Positions 51,791 to 61,211 of a stretch of DNA of 64,000 bases are shown here, piece by piece. The stretch lies in assembly GCF_009689005.1 (NCBI RefSeq), contig NZ_AP021879.1, positions 930,001 to 994,000 on the forward strand, written 5' to 3'. This DNA is from Desulfosarcina ovata subsp. ovata. Lineage in GTDB: Bacteria > Desulfobacterota > Desulfobacteria > Desulfobacterales > Desulfosarcinaceae. Position 1 is the first letter of the stretch, and every line of letters begins with the position of its first letter. Made by a program: the position numbers and the translations under genes. Under the pieces are notes generated by a model. It did no database searches. It worked only from the letters and a program-made list of their open reading frames with translations, and was not told the origin of the DNA.

Positions 51791-52075
51791 TCAGACGGTA
51801 ATACGATCTTTGTTGGCTTCCCAAGTTTTCATGCCGATCCCCTTGACATTCATGATATCTTCGGGTTTCTCAAAAGGACCGTTTTTGTCGCGATATTCAA
51901 CAATCCGCTGAGCATATTTGGCGCCCACGCGATCCAGCTGAATCAATTGTTCCGTCGTGGCGGTATTGATGTTGATACGTTCCATCGCCACCGCACAATA
52001 TGCGCCGGTGAAAACGATCAGCAGAGCAATACACACCGCTTGAAAAAGTTTTTTCTGGGTCGGGTTCTTTTTCAT
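51791..52075 (-). CDS. comEA: ComEA-type helix-hairpin-helix DNA-binding protein
   Basis: The 94-residue protein has an N-terminal signal or anchor (KLFQAVCIALLIVFTGAYCAVA, about 9-30), then ININTATTEQLIQLDRVGAKYAQRIVEYR and VKGIGMKTWEANKDRI, two HhH motifs. Short ComEA proteins bind DNA in the periplasm during natural transformation. Monocistronic. Confidence 0.92.
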   Translation of the reverse strand: MKKNPTQKKLFQAVCIALLIVFTGAYCAVAMERININTATTEQLIQLDRVGAKYAQRIVEYRDKNGPFEKPEDIMNVKGIGMKTWEANKDRITV

Positions 52076-52298
52076 AAGACCTCCATGGATTTGGGTTGAA
52101 CAAATTTGCCATGCCTCTCATGGCAAATCATTTGTGGTGACAATTGTTGGATCAGGAGGTCTGTTCAGATCGATAACAAGGTGTTGCCGGAGATGAATAT
52201 CAATGCAGTCTGATTCCGCTGAAATTTTGGAAAGTGCATAAAGCAGGTTTGATGCCAAACCATTAACAAAAAATATTCAGCCCCAACCGAGCTCTTGC

Positions 52299-52328
52299 TT
52301 GACTTTTTTTTGAAGTTTATGACATATA
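52299..52328 (+). promoter_or_regulatory. Possible promoter of the response-regulator operon
   Basis: TTGACT at 52299-52304 and CATATA at 52323-52328 with an 18-bp spacer, about 100 bp before the start. The rest of the 350-bp divergent gap (52076-52430) shows nothing clear, and no -24/-12 sigma-54 pattern was found. Confidence 0.4.
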
Positions 52329-52430
52329 TAAAAGTGCGAATTTTAATATAATTACCTGCTTTTTCCATCATTTGAATGACCCGTTTTTTTTCGAAACGCC
52401 CCGTTTTGCGTTTAGTGGCCGTATACAATC

Positions 52431-53810
52431 GTGAGCGATTCATCAAACAACCGTATGAAAAATTACAAAGTCCTTTTTGTCGATGATGATGAGCAAATTC
52501 TCTCCATCGTCCAACAGTTTTTGAGTCGCAGTGGTTTCGATGTAACAACGGAATCAAACGGACTCAAGGCGATTGAAATGGTTCGTGAGCATCATTTCAG
52601 TGTCGTTTTTACCGATTTGATCATGCCCGAGATCAGCGGCATGGACCTCCTCAAACGGATCAAAGCCATCTCTCCAGATACGGAAGTGATTGTGGTTTCC
52701 GGCTATGGCACCATCGAATCTGCCATTGAAGCCATGAAACTCGGAAGTTACGACTTTCTTCAAAAACCGATTAATTTTGACCGGTTTCGGATTCTCATCG
52801 AAAGGATCATCGAGAAACAGGATCTGAAAGAAGAGAACCAACGAATTCGCAATCACCTCAAAGAACGATACAAATATGACGAACTGGTGGGCATGTCACC
52901 AAAGATGCAGGATATATATGAAATCATAGATAAAATCAGTACCGGCAGTCCAACTGTGCTGATCGAGGGAGAAAGTGGTACCGGCAAAGGACTGACCGCC
53001 AACATTATTCACAACAACAGCGATCGACATCAAGGCCCATTTATTCCCGTCAACTGTGGCGCCATTGCCGAAAGTCTGCTGGAAAGAGAGCTTTTCGGCC
53101 ATGTCAAAGGTGCGTTTACCGGCGCATTAAAAGATACCGTCGGTCTCTTTCAGGCCGCTGACGGGGGAACCATTTTTTTGGACGAAATAGCAGAAGTGTC
53201 ACAGGCGGTTCAAGTCACCCTGCTGCGGGTGCTGCAGGAAAAAAAGGTAAGGCGCCTTGGTGATACCCGGGAAACGGACATCGATGTCCGCGTCATTGCT
53301 GCGACAAATAAAAAACTTGACGAAGCGTTAAAGAAACAAACATTCAGAGAAGACCTATATTACCGGCTGAATGTAATATCCATCACCATGCCGCCCTTAA
53401 GGGACATCCGCGAGGACATACCGCTTCTGGTCAACCATTTCATTGCCAAATACAGTACCTCTCAGGCCTCAGGACCAAAAGTCAGCCCGGCAGCGATGGG
53501 CAAACTCATGGGATACCACTGGCCCGGAAATGTGCGCCAACTTGAAAATGTCATCCAAAGAGCTTTTGCCCTGGGCGTCAGGGAAACGCTCAATGTCGAG
53601 GACCTACCCAACGAGATTGTCAATCAGGCTCCAGGTAACCTTTCAACCGATAAAAATTTCAATTTGAGAGAAATCGAGAAAAAAGTGATTTTGCAGGCAC
53701 TGGGAAAGGTTGGCGGTAACAAGGTCGAAGCGGCAAAGCTATTGGGCATCAACGCGACGACCGTTTATCGTAAAATGGCCAAGTACAACATTGCCGACGT
53801 TCAGAATTGA
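52431..53810 (+). CDS. Sigma-54-dependent response regulator (NtrC family)
   Basis: Three domains: receiver (about 9-125) with VLFVDDDEQIL and the phospho-acceptor in VVFTDLIMPEISG; AAA+ sigma-54 activation domain (about 145-380) with GESGTGKGLTA Walker A, the GAFTGA loop and GGTIFLDEIAE; and a Fis-type HTH (GGNKVEAAKLLGINATTVYRKM) at the C-terminus. No histidine kinase is adjacent. Start is GTG 52431 or ATG 52455. Targets unknown. Confidence 0.95.
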   Translation: MSDSSNNRMKNYKVLFVDDDEQILSIVQQFLSRSGFDVTTESNGLKAIEMVREHHFSVVFTDLIMPEISGMDLLKRIKAISPDTEVIVVSGYGTIESAIEAMKLGSYDFLQKPINFDRFRILIERIIEKQDLKEENQRIRNHLKERYKYDELVGMSPKMQDIYEIIDKISTGSPTVLIEGESGTGKGLTANIIHNNSDRHQGPFIPVNCGAIAESLLERELFGHVKGAFTGALKDTVGLFQAADGGTIFLDEIAEVSQAVQVTLLRVLQEKKVRRLGDTRETDIDVRVIAATNKKLDEALKKQTFREDLYYRLNVISITMPPLRDIREDIPLLVNHFIAKYSTSQASGPKVSPAAMGKLMGYHWPGNVRQLENVIQRAFALGVRETLNVEDLPNEIVNQAPGNLSTDKNFNLREIEKKVILQALGKVGGNKVEAAKLLGINATTVYRKMAKYNIADVQN

Positions 53811-53857
53811 TGAGTCTTTAACTGTTCATAAATTATTTTAATGGAAGAGGCATAAAA

Positions 53858-54307
53858 ATGAATGATGGTTTAGACGTCATCGTTGTTGATGACGATCCGG
53901 ATGTATGTGATCTGATTTCGGCTACAATTGAGCGCTTCTATACATGGGGACGGGTTATTTCGTTTACCGACTCCGAGAAAGCAATCTCCTATTGTTTGGA
54001 TAGAGATATCGGTGTAGCCATTTTTGTCGTCGATGTTTTCCTGAGGGGAGCCAGCGGGTTCTATTTTCTCGACACCATCGAGGAAAAATTCCCCACAGCT
54101 CACTCCGACGCCATCATCGTCACCGGAAATGCCAGTGACGACATCGTAAATATGTGTGTGGCTTCGGATGTCAATCATCTTCTGGAAAAACCGGTGAAAC
54201 CCTATGCGCTGCAACTGGCCGTTCGTGCCATTGCCGAAAAATATTTAAAATTCGCCAAAAGGCTGTTTAACGATCCGGACTTTGCAAAAAATATCGCCAA
54301 TTTCTGA
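53858..54307 (+). CDS. Stand-alone receiver-domain protein
   Basis: 149 residues, only a REC domain: IVVDDDPDVCDLI, acceptor aspartate in AIFVVDVFLRGASG, TGNASDD and the conserved lysine in LLEKPVKPYAL. It follows the sigma-54 regulator by 47 bp in the same direction, suggesting a shared phosphorelay. Confidence 0.9.
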   Translation: MNDGLDVIVVDDDPDVCDLISATIERFYTWGRVISFTDSEKAISYCLDRDIGVAIFVVDVFLRGASGFYFLDTIEEKFPTAHSDAIIVTGNASDDIVNMCVASDVNHLLEKPVKPYALQLAVRAIAEKYLKFAKRLFNDPDFAKNIANF

Positions 54308-54319
54308 CCGGGATTTATC

Positions 54320-54784
54320 CTATTCGTCATTATATTGGCCACTTCTGTATCTGGCGATCTCAATCGATGAAAGGGTCAGGGACTGATTGATGATTGTTTT
54401 CAAATCATCGTCAACGCCAGTCGCATCAGCCATTTCAGCAAGGGACTCATTTTGAGAGTCCATCTTTTCCAATACCGGTTCAATTTCTTTTAGTGAGGTT
54501 GATCGTGAACCCAATTGTTGCTGATAAATTTCCATAGTATCGAGCAATTGCTGAACATGGTCAACGATTCCTGTTTCAGCTGCTTCGGTTTGAACGTTGA
54601 ACTGGGCTGGACGAATCTCGGAAAGGGATGAAACCGATTCCGAAACAAGCGGTTGGGCATCACTGGTCGTGATCACATCCTGAAAAACCGAACCAAACTC
54701 TTTTTCCCCGTGTACCGTCTGATTTTCCCGTTTTTTTAAATCCGCGATGTTCATAACGGTCTTGTCGGGATCAATGGTTACCAT
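54320..54784 (-). CDS. Uncharacterised hydrophilic protein (154 aa)
   Basis: From the ATG at 54784 (CAGGAG 7 bases upstream). The sequence is acidic and helical, without membrane segments: IADLKKRENQTVHGEKEFG, VDHVQQLLDTMEIYQQQLGS and a C-terminal STSLKEIEPVLEKMDSQNES. It converges with the receiver gene. I do not recognise a family; the VQQLLDTMEIYQQQL helix resembles a partner-binding coiled coil of motility-associated proteins, which is only a suggestion. Confidence 0.65.
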   Translation of the reverse strand: MVTIDPDKTVMNIADLKKRENQTVHGEKEFGSVFQDVITTSDAQPLVSESVSSLSEIRPAQFNVQTEAAETGIVDHVQQLLDTMEIYQQQLGSRSTSLKEIEPVLEKMDSQNESLAEMADATGVDDDLKTIINQSLTLSSIEIARYRSGQYNDE

Positions 54785-55426
54785 AACAAACTCCTGTTCG
54801 TTGTTGCTCAAAGGACTTCCGGCAAAAAGCGATACGCCTGATGAAAAGCACTTAAGCAAACATCATGCTAACTCATGCAATTTGTTTAACCGAATCGTTA
54901 CATTCTTTACGGAAACATTCAACGATAAAGCCGCACACCTTACCGATGTTTCGCCATAAAAATCTACAACTACTTATATTCTATACATATTTTAATTCAT
55001 CTGGTTCATTTGCAGATACAATTTACACCAACAAAAAAATACACATCCCATGCCCTGCAAAATGTTTTTGTTGCCGCTACCCGATCCAGCCGGTCCCATA
55101 TACACTTCAGGCGAGGAAAATTTTGCCCTATCATCAGGTCAATTTTACCGTCTAAAAACGTCCGGTCCCATAGAATCCCAAGCGATTGATGATCGACAAC
55201 CACATTGATTTTTTAGCCGATATCCATCATAAAGAGACCGTGTAAAAATCGGACCCTGTCAACATGGCAATCGCGGGCATGGTCGGCTTTTACATATGGA
55301 CCAACGCGTTAGGGCTTCGCAAGCGCGGCCATACCCCGACGAATGATGGATCCGTCAAAACAATAATGCCATCTTGATTTATCCGGAGGCAGTCCCATTA
55401 AACCCGATCAGCTTTTCAATAACGAT
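54785..55426. other. Gene-free stretch before parE
   Basis: No convincing frame in about 640 bp. It includes a degenerate half of the GCGGGCATGG-type REP (55268-55290) and a decayed GCGCGGCCATACCCCG partner at about 55332. The AT-rich part around 54960-55020 may hold a parE promoter but no clear boxes were found. Frames here lack recognisable motifs. Confidence 0.5.
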
Positions 55427-57319
55427 TTGTCCAAACATGATTACAATGCCGCCTCGCTGGAGGTGCTCAAGGGCCTGGACCCGGTCAGGCGCCGGCCAGG
55501 TATGTATACCGACACCCAACGGCCCAACCATCTGGCTCAGGAGGTGATCGACAATAGCGTGGACGAGGCCATCGCCGGCTTTGCCAAACGCATCGACGTT
55601 ACTCTGCACGCCGATGGTTCGCTCAGCGTGACCGATGACGGTCGCGGCATGCCCACGGACATCCACCCGGAGGAGGGCATCTCCGGTGTGGAGGTGATCC
55701 TTCTGAAACTTCATGCCGGAGCCAAATTCTCCGATAAAGACTACCAGTTTTCCGGTGGCCTGCACGGTGTCGGGGTATCGGTGGTCAATGCCCTGTCAAC
55801 GCGACTGGAAGTGGAGATCAAGCGCGACGGGAAAAAAAACTTCATCTGGTTTGCCGACGGGCACAAACAGCAGGATCTGGCCGTCATCGGTACGGTGGGG
55901 CAGCGTAACACCGGCACGTTTATCCGCTTCTGGCCGGATGCCAAATATTTCGACTCGGTGCGTTTTTCCGCCCGCCGCCTGCGCCACACCCTGCGGGCCA
56001 AAGCGGTGCTCTGTCCGGGCCTGACGGTCACTTTCCTTGATGAAAACAGTGGTGAAAAGGAATCCTGGTACTATGAGGACGGCCTCAAGGAATACCTGGC
56101 CGGCAGTCTGGCCGGAAGTGAGCTGATCCCGGAGGAACCCTTTGTCGGCCGGCTGGACGGTGAAGGCGAGGCCGTTGCCTGGGCCGTGGTGTGGCAGCCC
56201 GAAGGCGGCGAGTCGGTCACCGAAAGCTACGTCAACCTGATTCCCACCGCCCAGGGCGGCACCCATGTCAATGGTTTCCGTTCCGGTCTGCTGGCCGCTA
56301 TCCGCGAATTCTGCGAGTTCCACAAGCTGATTCCCCGGGGCATCAAGCTGGCCCCGGACGACATCTGGGAACGATGTTCTTACGTGCTGTCGGCCAAGAT
56401 GACTGAGCCCCAGTTTTCCGGTCAGACCAAGGAGCGTCTCTCCTCGCGGCAGTGCGCCGCCTTTGTCAACGGCGTTGTCAAAGACGCCTTTGCCCTCTGG
56501 CTCAACCACCACACCGAGGCCGGCGAACGGCTGGCCGAGATGGCCGTGGAGAGTGCCCGTAACCGCCTGAGGGCCGGGAAAAAAATTGAACGCAAGAAAG
56601 TCACCGCCGGCCCCGCACTGCCCGGAAAACTGGCCGATTGCGTCAGCCAGGACCCCGACCAGACCGAACTGTTTCTGGTGGAAGGCGATTCCGCCGGCGG
56701 GTCGGCCAAACAGGCCCGCGATCGCCAGACCCAGGCGATCATGCCCCTGCGCGGCAAGATCCTCAACACCTGGGAAGTGGATTCGACCCAGATTCTAGGA
56801 TCCAAGGAGGTCCACGACATTGCCGTGGCCATCGGTGTGGACCCCGGTGCACAGCAGCTTAGCGGCCTGCGCTACGGGAAAATCTGCATCCTCGCCGATG
56901 CCGATTCCGACGGTTTGCACATTGCCACCCTGCTCTGTGCCCTCTTTTTGCAGCACTTCCCCCCACTGGTGAAAGCCGGCCATGTTTTCGTGGCCATGCC
57001 CCCGCTCTATCGTATCGACATGGCCAGGGAGGTTCACTATGCCCTGGACGAAGCGGAAAAAACAGCTATTGTGCGGCGTATGCAAAAAAAGAAACCCAAC
57101 ACCAAAATCAATGTCCAGCGCTTCAAGGGACTGGGGGAGATGAACCCGGCGCAGCTGCGCGAAACCACCATGGCTCCGGATACCCGCCGGCTGGTGCGAC
57201 TGACCATGGAGGAGGACGAAGCGACTTACGCCACCATGGACATGCTGCTGGGTAAAAAGCGTGCCGCCGACCGCCGCCAGTGGATCGAGGAGAGCGGCGA
57301 TCTGGCGGAAATTGAATAG
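55427..57319 (+). CDS. parE: DNA topoisomerase IV subunit B
   Basis: The ATPase subunit of topoisomerase IV, which decatenates daughter chromosomes. From a TTG at 55427, 630 residues: EVIDNSVDEAIAG (GHKL Asn), DDGRGMPTDIHPEEG, SGGLHGVGVSVVNALS, then LVEGDSAGGSAKQARDR (TOPRIM Glu), ADADSDGLHIATL and RFKGLGEMNPAQLRETT. The lack of a large insert and close resemblance to enteric ParE distinguish it from GyrB. It pairs with parC 160 bp downstream. Confidence 0.96.
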   Translation: MSKHDYNAASLEVLKGLDPVRRRPGMYTDTQRPNHLAQEVIDNSVDEAIAGFAKRIDVTLHADGSLSVTDDGRGMPTDIHPEEGISGVEVILLKLHAGAKFSDKDYQFSGGLHGVGVSVVNALSTRLEVEIKRDGKKNFIWFADGHKQQDLAVIGTVGQRNTGTFIRFWPDAKYFDSVRFSARRLRHTLRAKAVLCPGLTVTFLDENSGEKESWYYEDGLKEYLAGSLAGSELIPEEPFVGRLDGEGEAVAWAVVWQPEGGESVTESYVNLIPTAQGGTHVNGFRSGLLAAIREFCEFHKLIPRGIKLAPDDIWERCSYVLSAKMTEPQFSGQTKERLSSRQCAAFVNGVVKDAFALWLNHHTEAGERLAEMAVESARNRLRAGKKIERKKVTAGPALPGKLADCVSQDPDQTELFLVEGDSAGGSAKQARDRQTQAIMPLRGKILNTWEVDSTQILGSKEVHDIAVAIGVDPGAQQLSGLRYGKICILADADSDGLHIATLLCALFLQHFPPLVKAGHVFVAMPPLYRIDMAREVHYALDEAEKTAIVRRMQKKKPNTKINVQRFKGLGEMNPAQLRETTMAPDTRRLVRLTMEEDEATYATMDMLLGKKRAADRRQWIEESGDLAEIE

Positions 57320-57358
57320 AATATGATGATCGCATGTAAATAACTTTGGTGATCGGCT

Positions 57359-57418
57359 TTCGCGGGCATGGCCCGCTTCTACCCCCGTTGGTGTTCCGTA
57401 GCGGGCCATGCCCGCGAA
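57359..57418. repeat. REP-type palindrome between parE and parC
   Basis: TTCGCGGGCATGGCCCGCT is followed 22 bp later by its exact 19-bp reverse complement. The GCGGGCCATGCCCGCG palindrome is a well-known dispersed REP type. It could stall or protect the parE mRNA, altering parE/parC stoichiometry. Confidence 0.85.
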
Positions 57419-57478
57419 CCATCCGCATTCAACACTAAGGATCGGGAATTTTATTAGAAGTCGAAAGTAGATAAAAAT

Positions 57479-59782
57479 ATGAGCACCAATGCACCCGTCC
57501 GCATTGAGGGCAGCGAACGCATGCCCCTGCAGCAGTTTACCCGGCAGGCCTACCTCGACTACGCCATGTACGTGATCATGGACCGCGCCTTGCCCCACGT
57601 GGGGGATGGCCTCAAGCCGGTTCAGCGGCGCATCGTTTACGCCATGAGTGAACTGGGCCTCAAAGCCGCCGCGAAATACAAAAAATCCGCCCGCACCGTG
57701 GGTGACGTGCTGGGTAAATTCCATCCCCATGGGGATTCGGCCTGTTACGAAGCCATGGTGCTCATGGCCCAGCCGTTTTCCTACCGCTACCCTCTGGTCG
57801 ACGGCCAGGGCAACTGGGGCGCCCCGGACGACCCCAAATCCTTTGCCGCCATGCGCTACACCGAGGCGCGCCTGTCGGCCTATGCCGACGTCCTTTTAAG
57901 CGAGGTGGCCATGGGCACGGTCCAGTGGGTGCCCAATTTCGACGGAACCCTCAAGGAGCCACGGGTGCTGCCGGCACGGCTGCCCAACATCCTGCTCAAC
58001 GGCACCACCGGCATCGCCGTGGGCATGGCCACGGACATTCCGCCCCATAACCTGCGTGAAGTGGTCGCTGCCTGCATCCATCTGATCGACTCCCCCAAGG
58101 CCACCGTCGACGACCTTTGCGAGCATATCCAGGGGCCGGACTTTCCCTGCGGCGCGGAGATCATCACTCCGAAATCGGAAATCGCCAATATTTACCGGAC
58201 CGGCAAGGGGGTGATCCGCATGCGCGCCACCTTCGAGCAGGAAAACGGCGATATCGTCATCACCGCCCTGCCCCACCAAGTCTCGCCAGCCAAGGTGCTG
58301 GAGCAGATCGCCGGCCAGATGAACAAAAAGAAGCTGCCCATGGTGGCCGACCTGCGGGATGAATCCGACCAGGACGACCCCATTCGCCTCGTCATCGTGC
58401 CCCGCTCCAACCGGGTGGACAAAGACGCCCTCATGGCCCACCTGTTCGCCACCACCGAGTTGGAAAAAACTTTCCGGATCAACCTGAACGTGATCGGCCT
58501 GGACCGCAAACCCGGGGTCAAAGATCTTGCCGAGATGCTCACCGAATGGATCACGTTTCGAACCGAAACCGTACGGAATCGTTTGCAATACCGTCTTGAC
58601 AAGGTCAAAGACCGGCTGCACATCCTGGATGGGTTGCTGATCGCCTACCTGAATATTGACGAAGTGATCCGCATTATCCGTACCGAAGACGTCCCCAAAC
58701 CGGTATTGATGGAACGCTTCAGCCTCTCGGATGCCCAGGCCGAGGCGATCTTGCAGCTCAGGCTGCGCCACCTGGCCCGCCTGGAGGAGATGAAAATCCG
58801 CGGTGAGCAAGAGGATCTGAACAAGGAGCGGCAATTTCTGGAGACCACCCTGGGATCGCCGGCCCGCATGAAAACCCTGATAAAAAAAGAGCTGCGCGCC
58901 GATGCCAAGGCCCACGGGGATGAGCGGCGCACGGCCATTGTGGAACGGGAGGAGGCCCAGGCGATCACCGAAGAGCAGCTGGCGCCGGTGGAACCGGTGA
59001 CGGTGATCCTGTCAACCAACGGATGGGTTCGTGCGGCCAAGGGCCACGACATCGATCCCGGCGAAGCCACCTACCGACCGGGCGACCGCTACCTGGATGC
59101 CGCCCGCGGCCGGAGCAACCAGCCGGTGGTCTTTCTCGACACCACCGGTCGCTCCTTCAGCCTCTCCGCCCACACCCTGCCTTCGGCCAGGGGATACGGG
59201 GAACCCCTCACCGGCCGTTTCGTGCTGCCCAGCGGGGCGACCTTCACCAGCGTGATCATGGCTCCGCCCGACCAGCAATTGCTCATGGCCAGCGACGCCG
59301 GATACGGGTTCATCACCAGTTTCGAAGATCTGGTAACCCGCAACACCAAGGGCAAGGCCGTACTGACCCTGCCCAGGGGGGCCCTCCCCCTGCCACCGCT
59401 GCTGCTGGATGACATCAAAGGCCACCTGCTGGCCGCGGTCACCAGCGAGGGTCGCATGCTGGTCTTTCCCCTGGACAAGCTGCCCGCCATCGCCAAAGGA
59501 AAAGGCAACAAAATCATCCAGATTCCGGCCAAACGTGCCCGGGACCGCGAAGAACTGCTGGTTCATCTGCATCTCGTGCCACCCGAGGGCACGCTGACGA
59601 TTCATGCCGGTAAGCGGTTTTTCAAGCTGACCCATGGCAATCTTTCCCAGTACCTGGGTGAGCGGGGACGTAGGGGAAAGAAACTACCCCGCGGTTTCCA
59701 GAATGTGGACCGGCTGGAGAGCGAGGCCCCGATCCAGGCGCCACTGCCGGCAACACCCCCAGTAGACGGCCAATCCGACTGA
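57479..59782 (+). CDS. parC: DNA topoisomerase IV subunit A
   Basis: The 767-residue DNA-cleaving subunit starts with [40 protein letters not shown] (quinolone region; the Ser and Glu usually altered in resistance are unaltered), and MRYTEARLS with the catalytic tyrosine next to the arginine. A C-terminal beta-pinwheel follows (about 490-740). Close to enteric ParC. Confidence 0.96.
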   Translation: MSTNAPVRIEGSERMPLQQFTRQAYLDYAMYVIMDRALPHVGDGLKPVQRRIVYAMSELGLKAAAKYKKSARTVGDVLGKFHPHGDSACYEAMVLMAQPFSYRYPLVDGQGNWGAPDDPKSFAAMRYTEARLSAYADVLLSEVAMGTVQWVPNFDGTLKEPRVLPARLPNILLNGTTGIAVGMATDIPPHNLREVVAACIHLIDSPKATVDDLCEHIQGPDFPCGAEIITPKSEIANIYRTGKGVIRMRATFEQENGDIVITALPHQVSPAKVLEQIAGQMNKKKLPMVADLRDESDQDDPIRLVIVPRSNRVDKDALMAHLFATTELEKTFRINLNVIGLDRKPGVKDLAEMLTEWITFRTETVRNRLQYRLDKVKDRLHILDGLLIAYLNIDEVIRIIRTEDVPKPVLMERFSLSDAQAEAILQLRLRHLARLEEMKIRGEQEDLNKERQFLETTLGSPARMKTLIKKELRADAKAHGDERRTAIVEREEAQAITEEQLAPVEPVTVILSTNGWVRAAKGHDIDPGEATYRPGDRYLDAARGRSNQPVVFLDTTGRSFSLSAHTLPSARGYGEPLTGRFVLPSGATFTSVIMAPPDQQLLMASDAGYGFITSFEDLVTRNTKGKAVLTLPRGALPLPPLLLDDIKGHLLAAVTSEGRMLVFPLDKLPAIAKGKGNKIIQIPAKRARDREELLVHLHLVPPEGTLTIHAGKRFFKLTHGNLSQYLGERGRRGKKLPRGFQNVDRLESEAPIQAPLPATPPVDGQSD

Positions 59783-59783
59783 T

Positions 59784-61211
59784 ATGGTTTTCTCAAGCCT
59801 TTTTTTCCTGTTTGCATTTCTGCCGGCCGTAATTCTTGCCTACTATGGCAGGGCCCTGTTGTTGCAGAAGCAGCTGCGCAATCTCACGCTGCTGATTTTT
59901 TCTTACCTTTTTTACCTTTTCGGTGCTCCGGATTTCATCTTGTTTCTGGCCGGCTCCACCCTTTTCGACTATGCCATGGGCCGGCTCATGGCACGTTTCA
60001 CAGGCCACAAACGGTTGTGGCTGACATTGTCCCTCGGGATCAACCTGGGGCTGCTGGCCTGGTTCAAGTACGCCAATTTCATGGTGGCGCAGACCGCCGC
60101 CACCATGACCCGTCTGGGACTGGACCTGTCCGGCTGGGAGGCCGTGGTTCTGCCGGTGGGCATCTCTTTTTTTACGTTTCAGAAACTGAGCTACACCATC
60201 GATGTCTATCGCGGACGCTGCCGCCCGATTGCCAATGTCATCGATTTCGCCATGTACGTGGCCCTTTTCCCGCAGCTGGTGGCCGGCCCCATCGTGCGCT
60301 TCCGCGACATTCACGACCAGATCCGAAACCGCGTTGAGTCGTGGGACAAGTGCCATGCCGGAACCATGCGCTTTGCCTGGGGGTTGTGCAAAAAAGTGAT
60401 CCTCGCCGACACCTGCGGACGGTTCGCCGATTTGATTTTCAGCTTACCGGCAGCGGATCTGGACACCATGGTGGCTTGGCTCGGTGCCCTGGCCTACACC
60501 CTGCAGATCTATCTGGATTTTTCCGCCTATTCGGACATGGCCATCGGTCTCGGACTGCTTTTCGGGTTCCGCTTTCTGGAAAATTTCAACCGGCCTTACA
60601 GTGCGGTGAGCCTGACCGATTTCTGGCGTCGCTGGCACATCTCACTGAGCCGCTGGTTCCGGGATTACCTTTACATCCCGCTGGGCGGCAACCGAAAAGG
60701 CCACTTCAGGACCGCCTTCAACCTGACGCTGGTCTTCCTGCTCTGCGGGTTCTGGCACGGTGCCAACTGGACGTTTGTGGTCTGGGGGGCCTACCACGGA
60801 TTTTTCCTGGTTGCCGAACGCATCACCGGCCTGCGTCGGATCCCCGATGAGCGGCTGCGGGCGTTGCGCCGCGTGTTCACCCTGACCGTGGTGATCTGCG
60901 GCTGGGTAATTTTTCGTTGTGATACCCTCTCCCAGAGCGGACATTTTTTCACGGCCATGTTCACATTCAGCGCCAACCCACTGCCGCCTGCATTGCTGGA
61001 CATCCTGACCCTTGAAAACACGCTTTGCCTGATCCTGTCGGCAACAGCCCTGATCCTGCCCGCCGGCAGCATGGATACCGAAAATCAGATGGAAAAACGG
61101 CATGTTCTGGCTGGTGCGGCGGCAGTTGTCCTGTTCATGATCATTTTGCCCTGGTGCATCACCGTCATGGCCGCCGGCAGCCAGAACCCGTTTATCTATT
61201 ACCGATTTTAA
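59784..61211 (+). CDS. algI: MBOAT O-acyltransferase (AlgI family)
   Basis: The 475-residue polytopic protein carries VFSSLFFLFAFLPAVILAYY, RFRDIHDQI, DFWRRWHISLSRWFRDYLYIPLGG and the catalytic histidine in CGFWHGANWTFVVWGAYHG (about 325-345). It passes acyl groups across the inner membrane to a periplasmic partner for polysaccharide O-acetylation. Its start overlaps the end of parC by a few bases, and the next gene, 1 bp after its stop, is the likely partner. Confidence 0.92.
   Translation: MVFSSLFFLFAFLPAVILAYYGRALLLQKQLRNLTLLIFSYLFYLFGAPDFILFLAGSTLFDYAMGRLMARFTGHKRLWLTLSLGINLGLLAWFKYANFMVAQTAATMTRLGLDLSGWEAVVLPVGISFFTFQKLSYTIDVYRGRCRPIANVIDFAMYVALFPQLVAGPIVRFRDIHDQIRNRVESWDKCHAGTMRFAWGLCKKVILADTCGRFADLIFSLPAADLDTMVAWLGALAYTLQIYLDFSAYSDMAIGLGLLFGFRFLENFNRPYSAVSLTDFWRRWHISLSRWFRDYLYIPLGGNRKGHFRTAFNLTLVFLLCGFWHGANWTFVVWGAYHGFFLVAERITGLRRIPDERLRALRRVFTLTVVICGWVIFRCDTLSQSGHFFTAMFTFSANPLPPALLDILTLENTLCLILSATALILPAGSMDTENQMEKRHVLAGAAAVVLFMIILPWCITVMAAGSQNPFIYYRF

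Noticed and set aside
52165-52557. 130-codon minus frame upstream of and into the response regulator
   Set aside because: Overlaps the regulator's receiver domain antisense and has no start signal or recognisable domain.
55006-55203. 65-codon minus frame upstream of parE
   Set aside because: No ribosome-binding site or known motif, in DNA that otherwise shows decayed repeats.
57896-58915. Long minus-strand open frame (339 codons) antisense to parC
   Set aside because: GC-rich codon bias of parC leaves stop-free antisense frames; the product has a low-complexity Gly/His/Val-rich composition and no motif. Same for 55796-56512, 56795-57730, 59012-59635 and 61461-62243.
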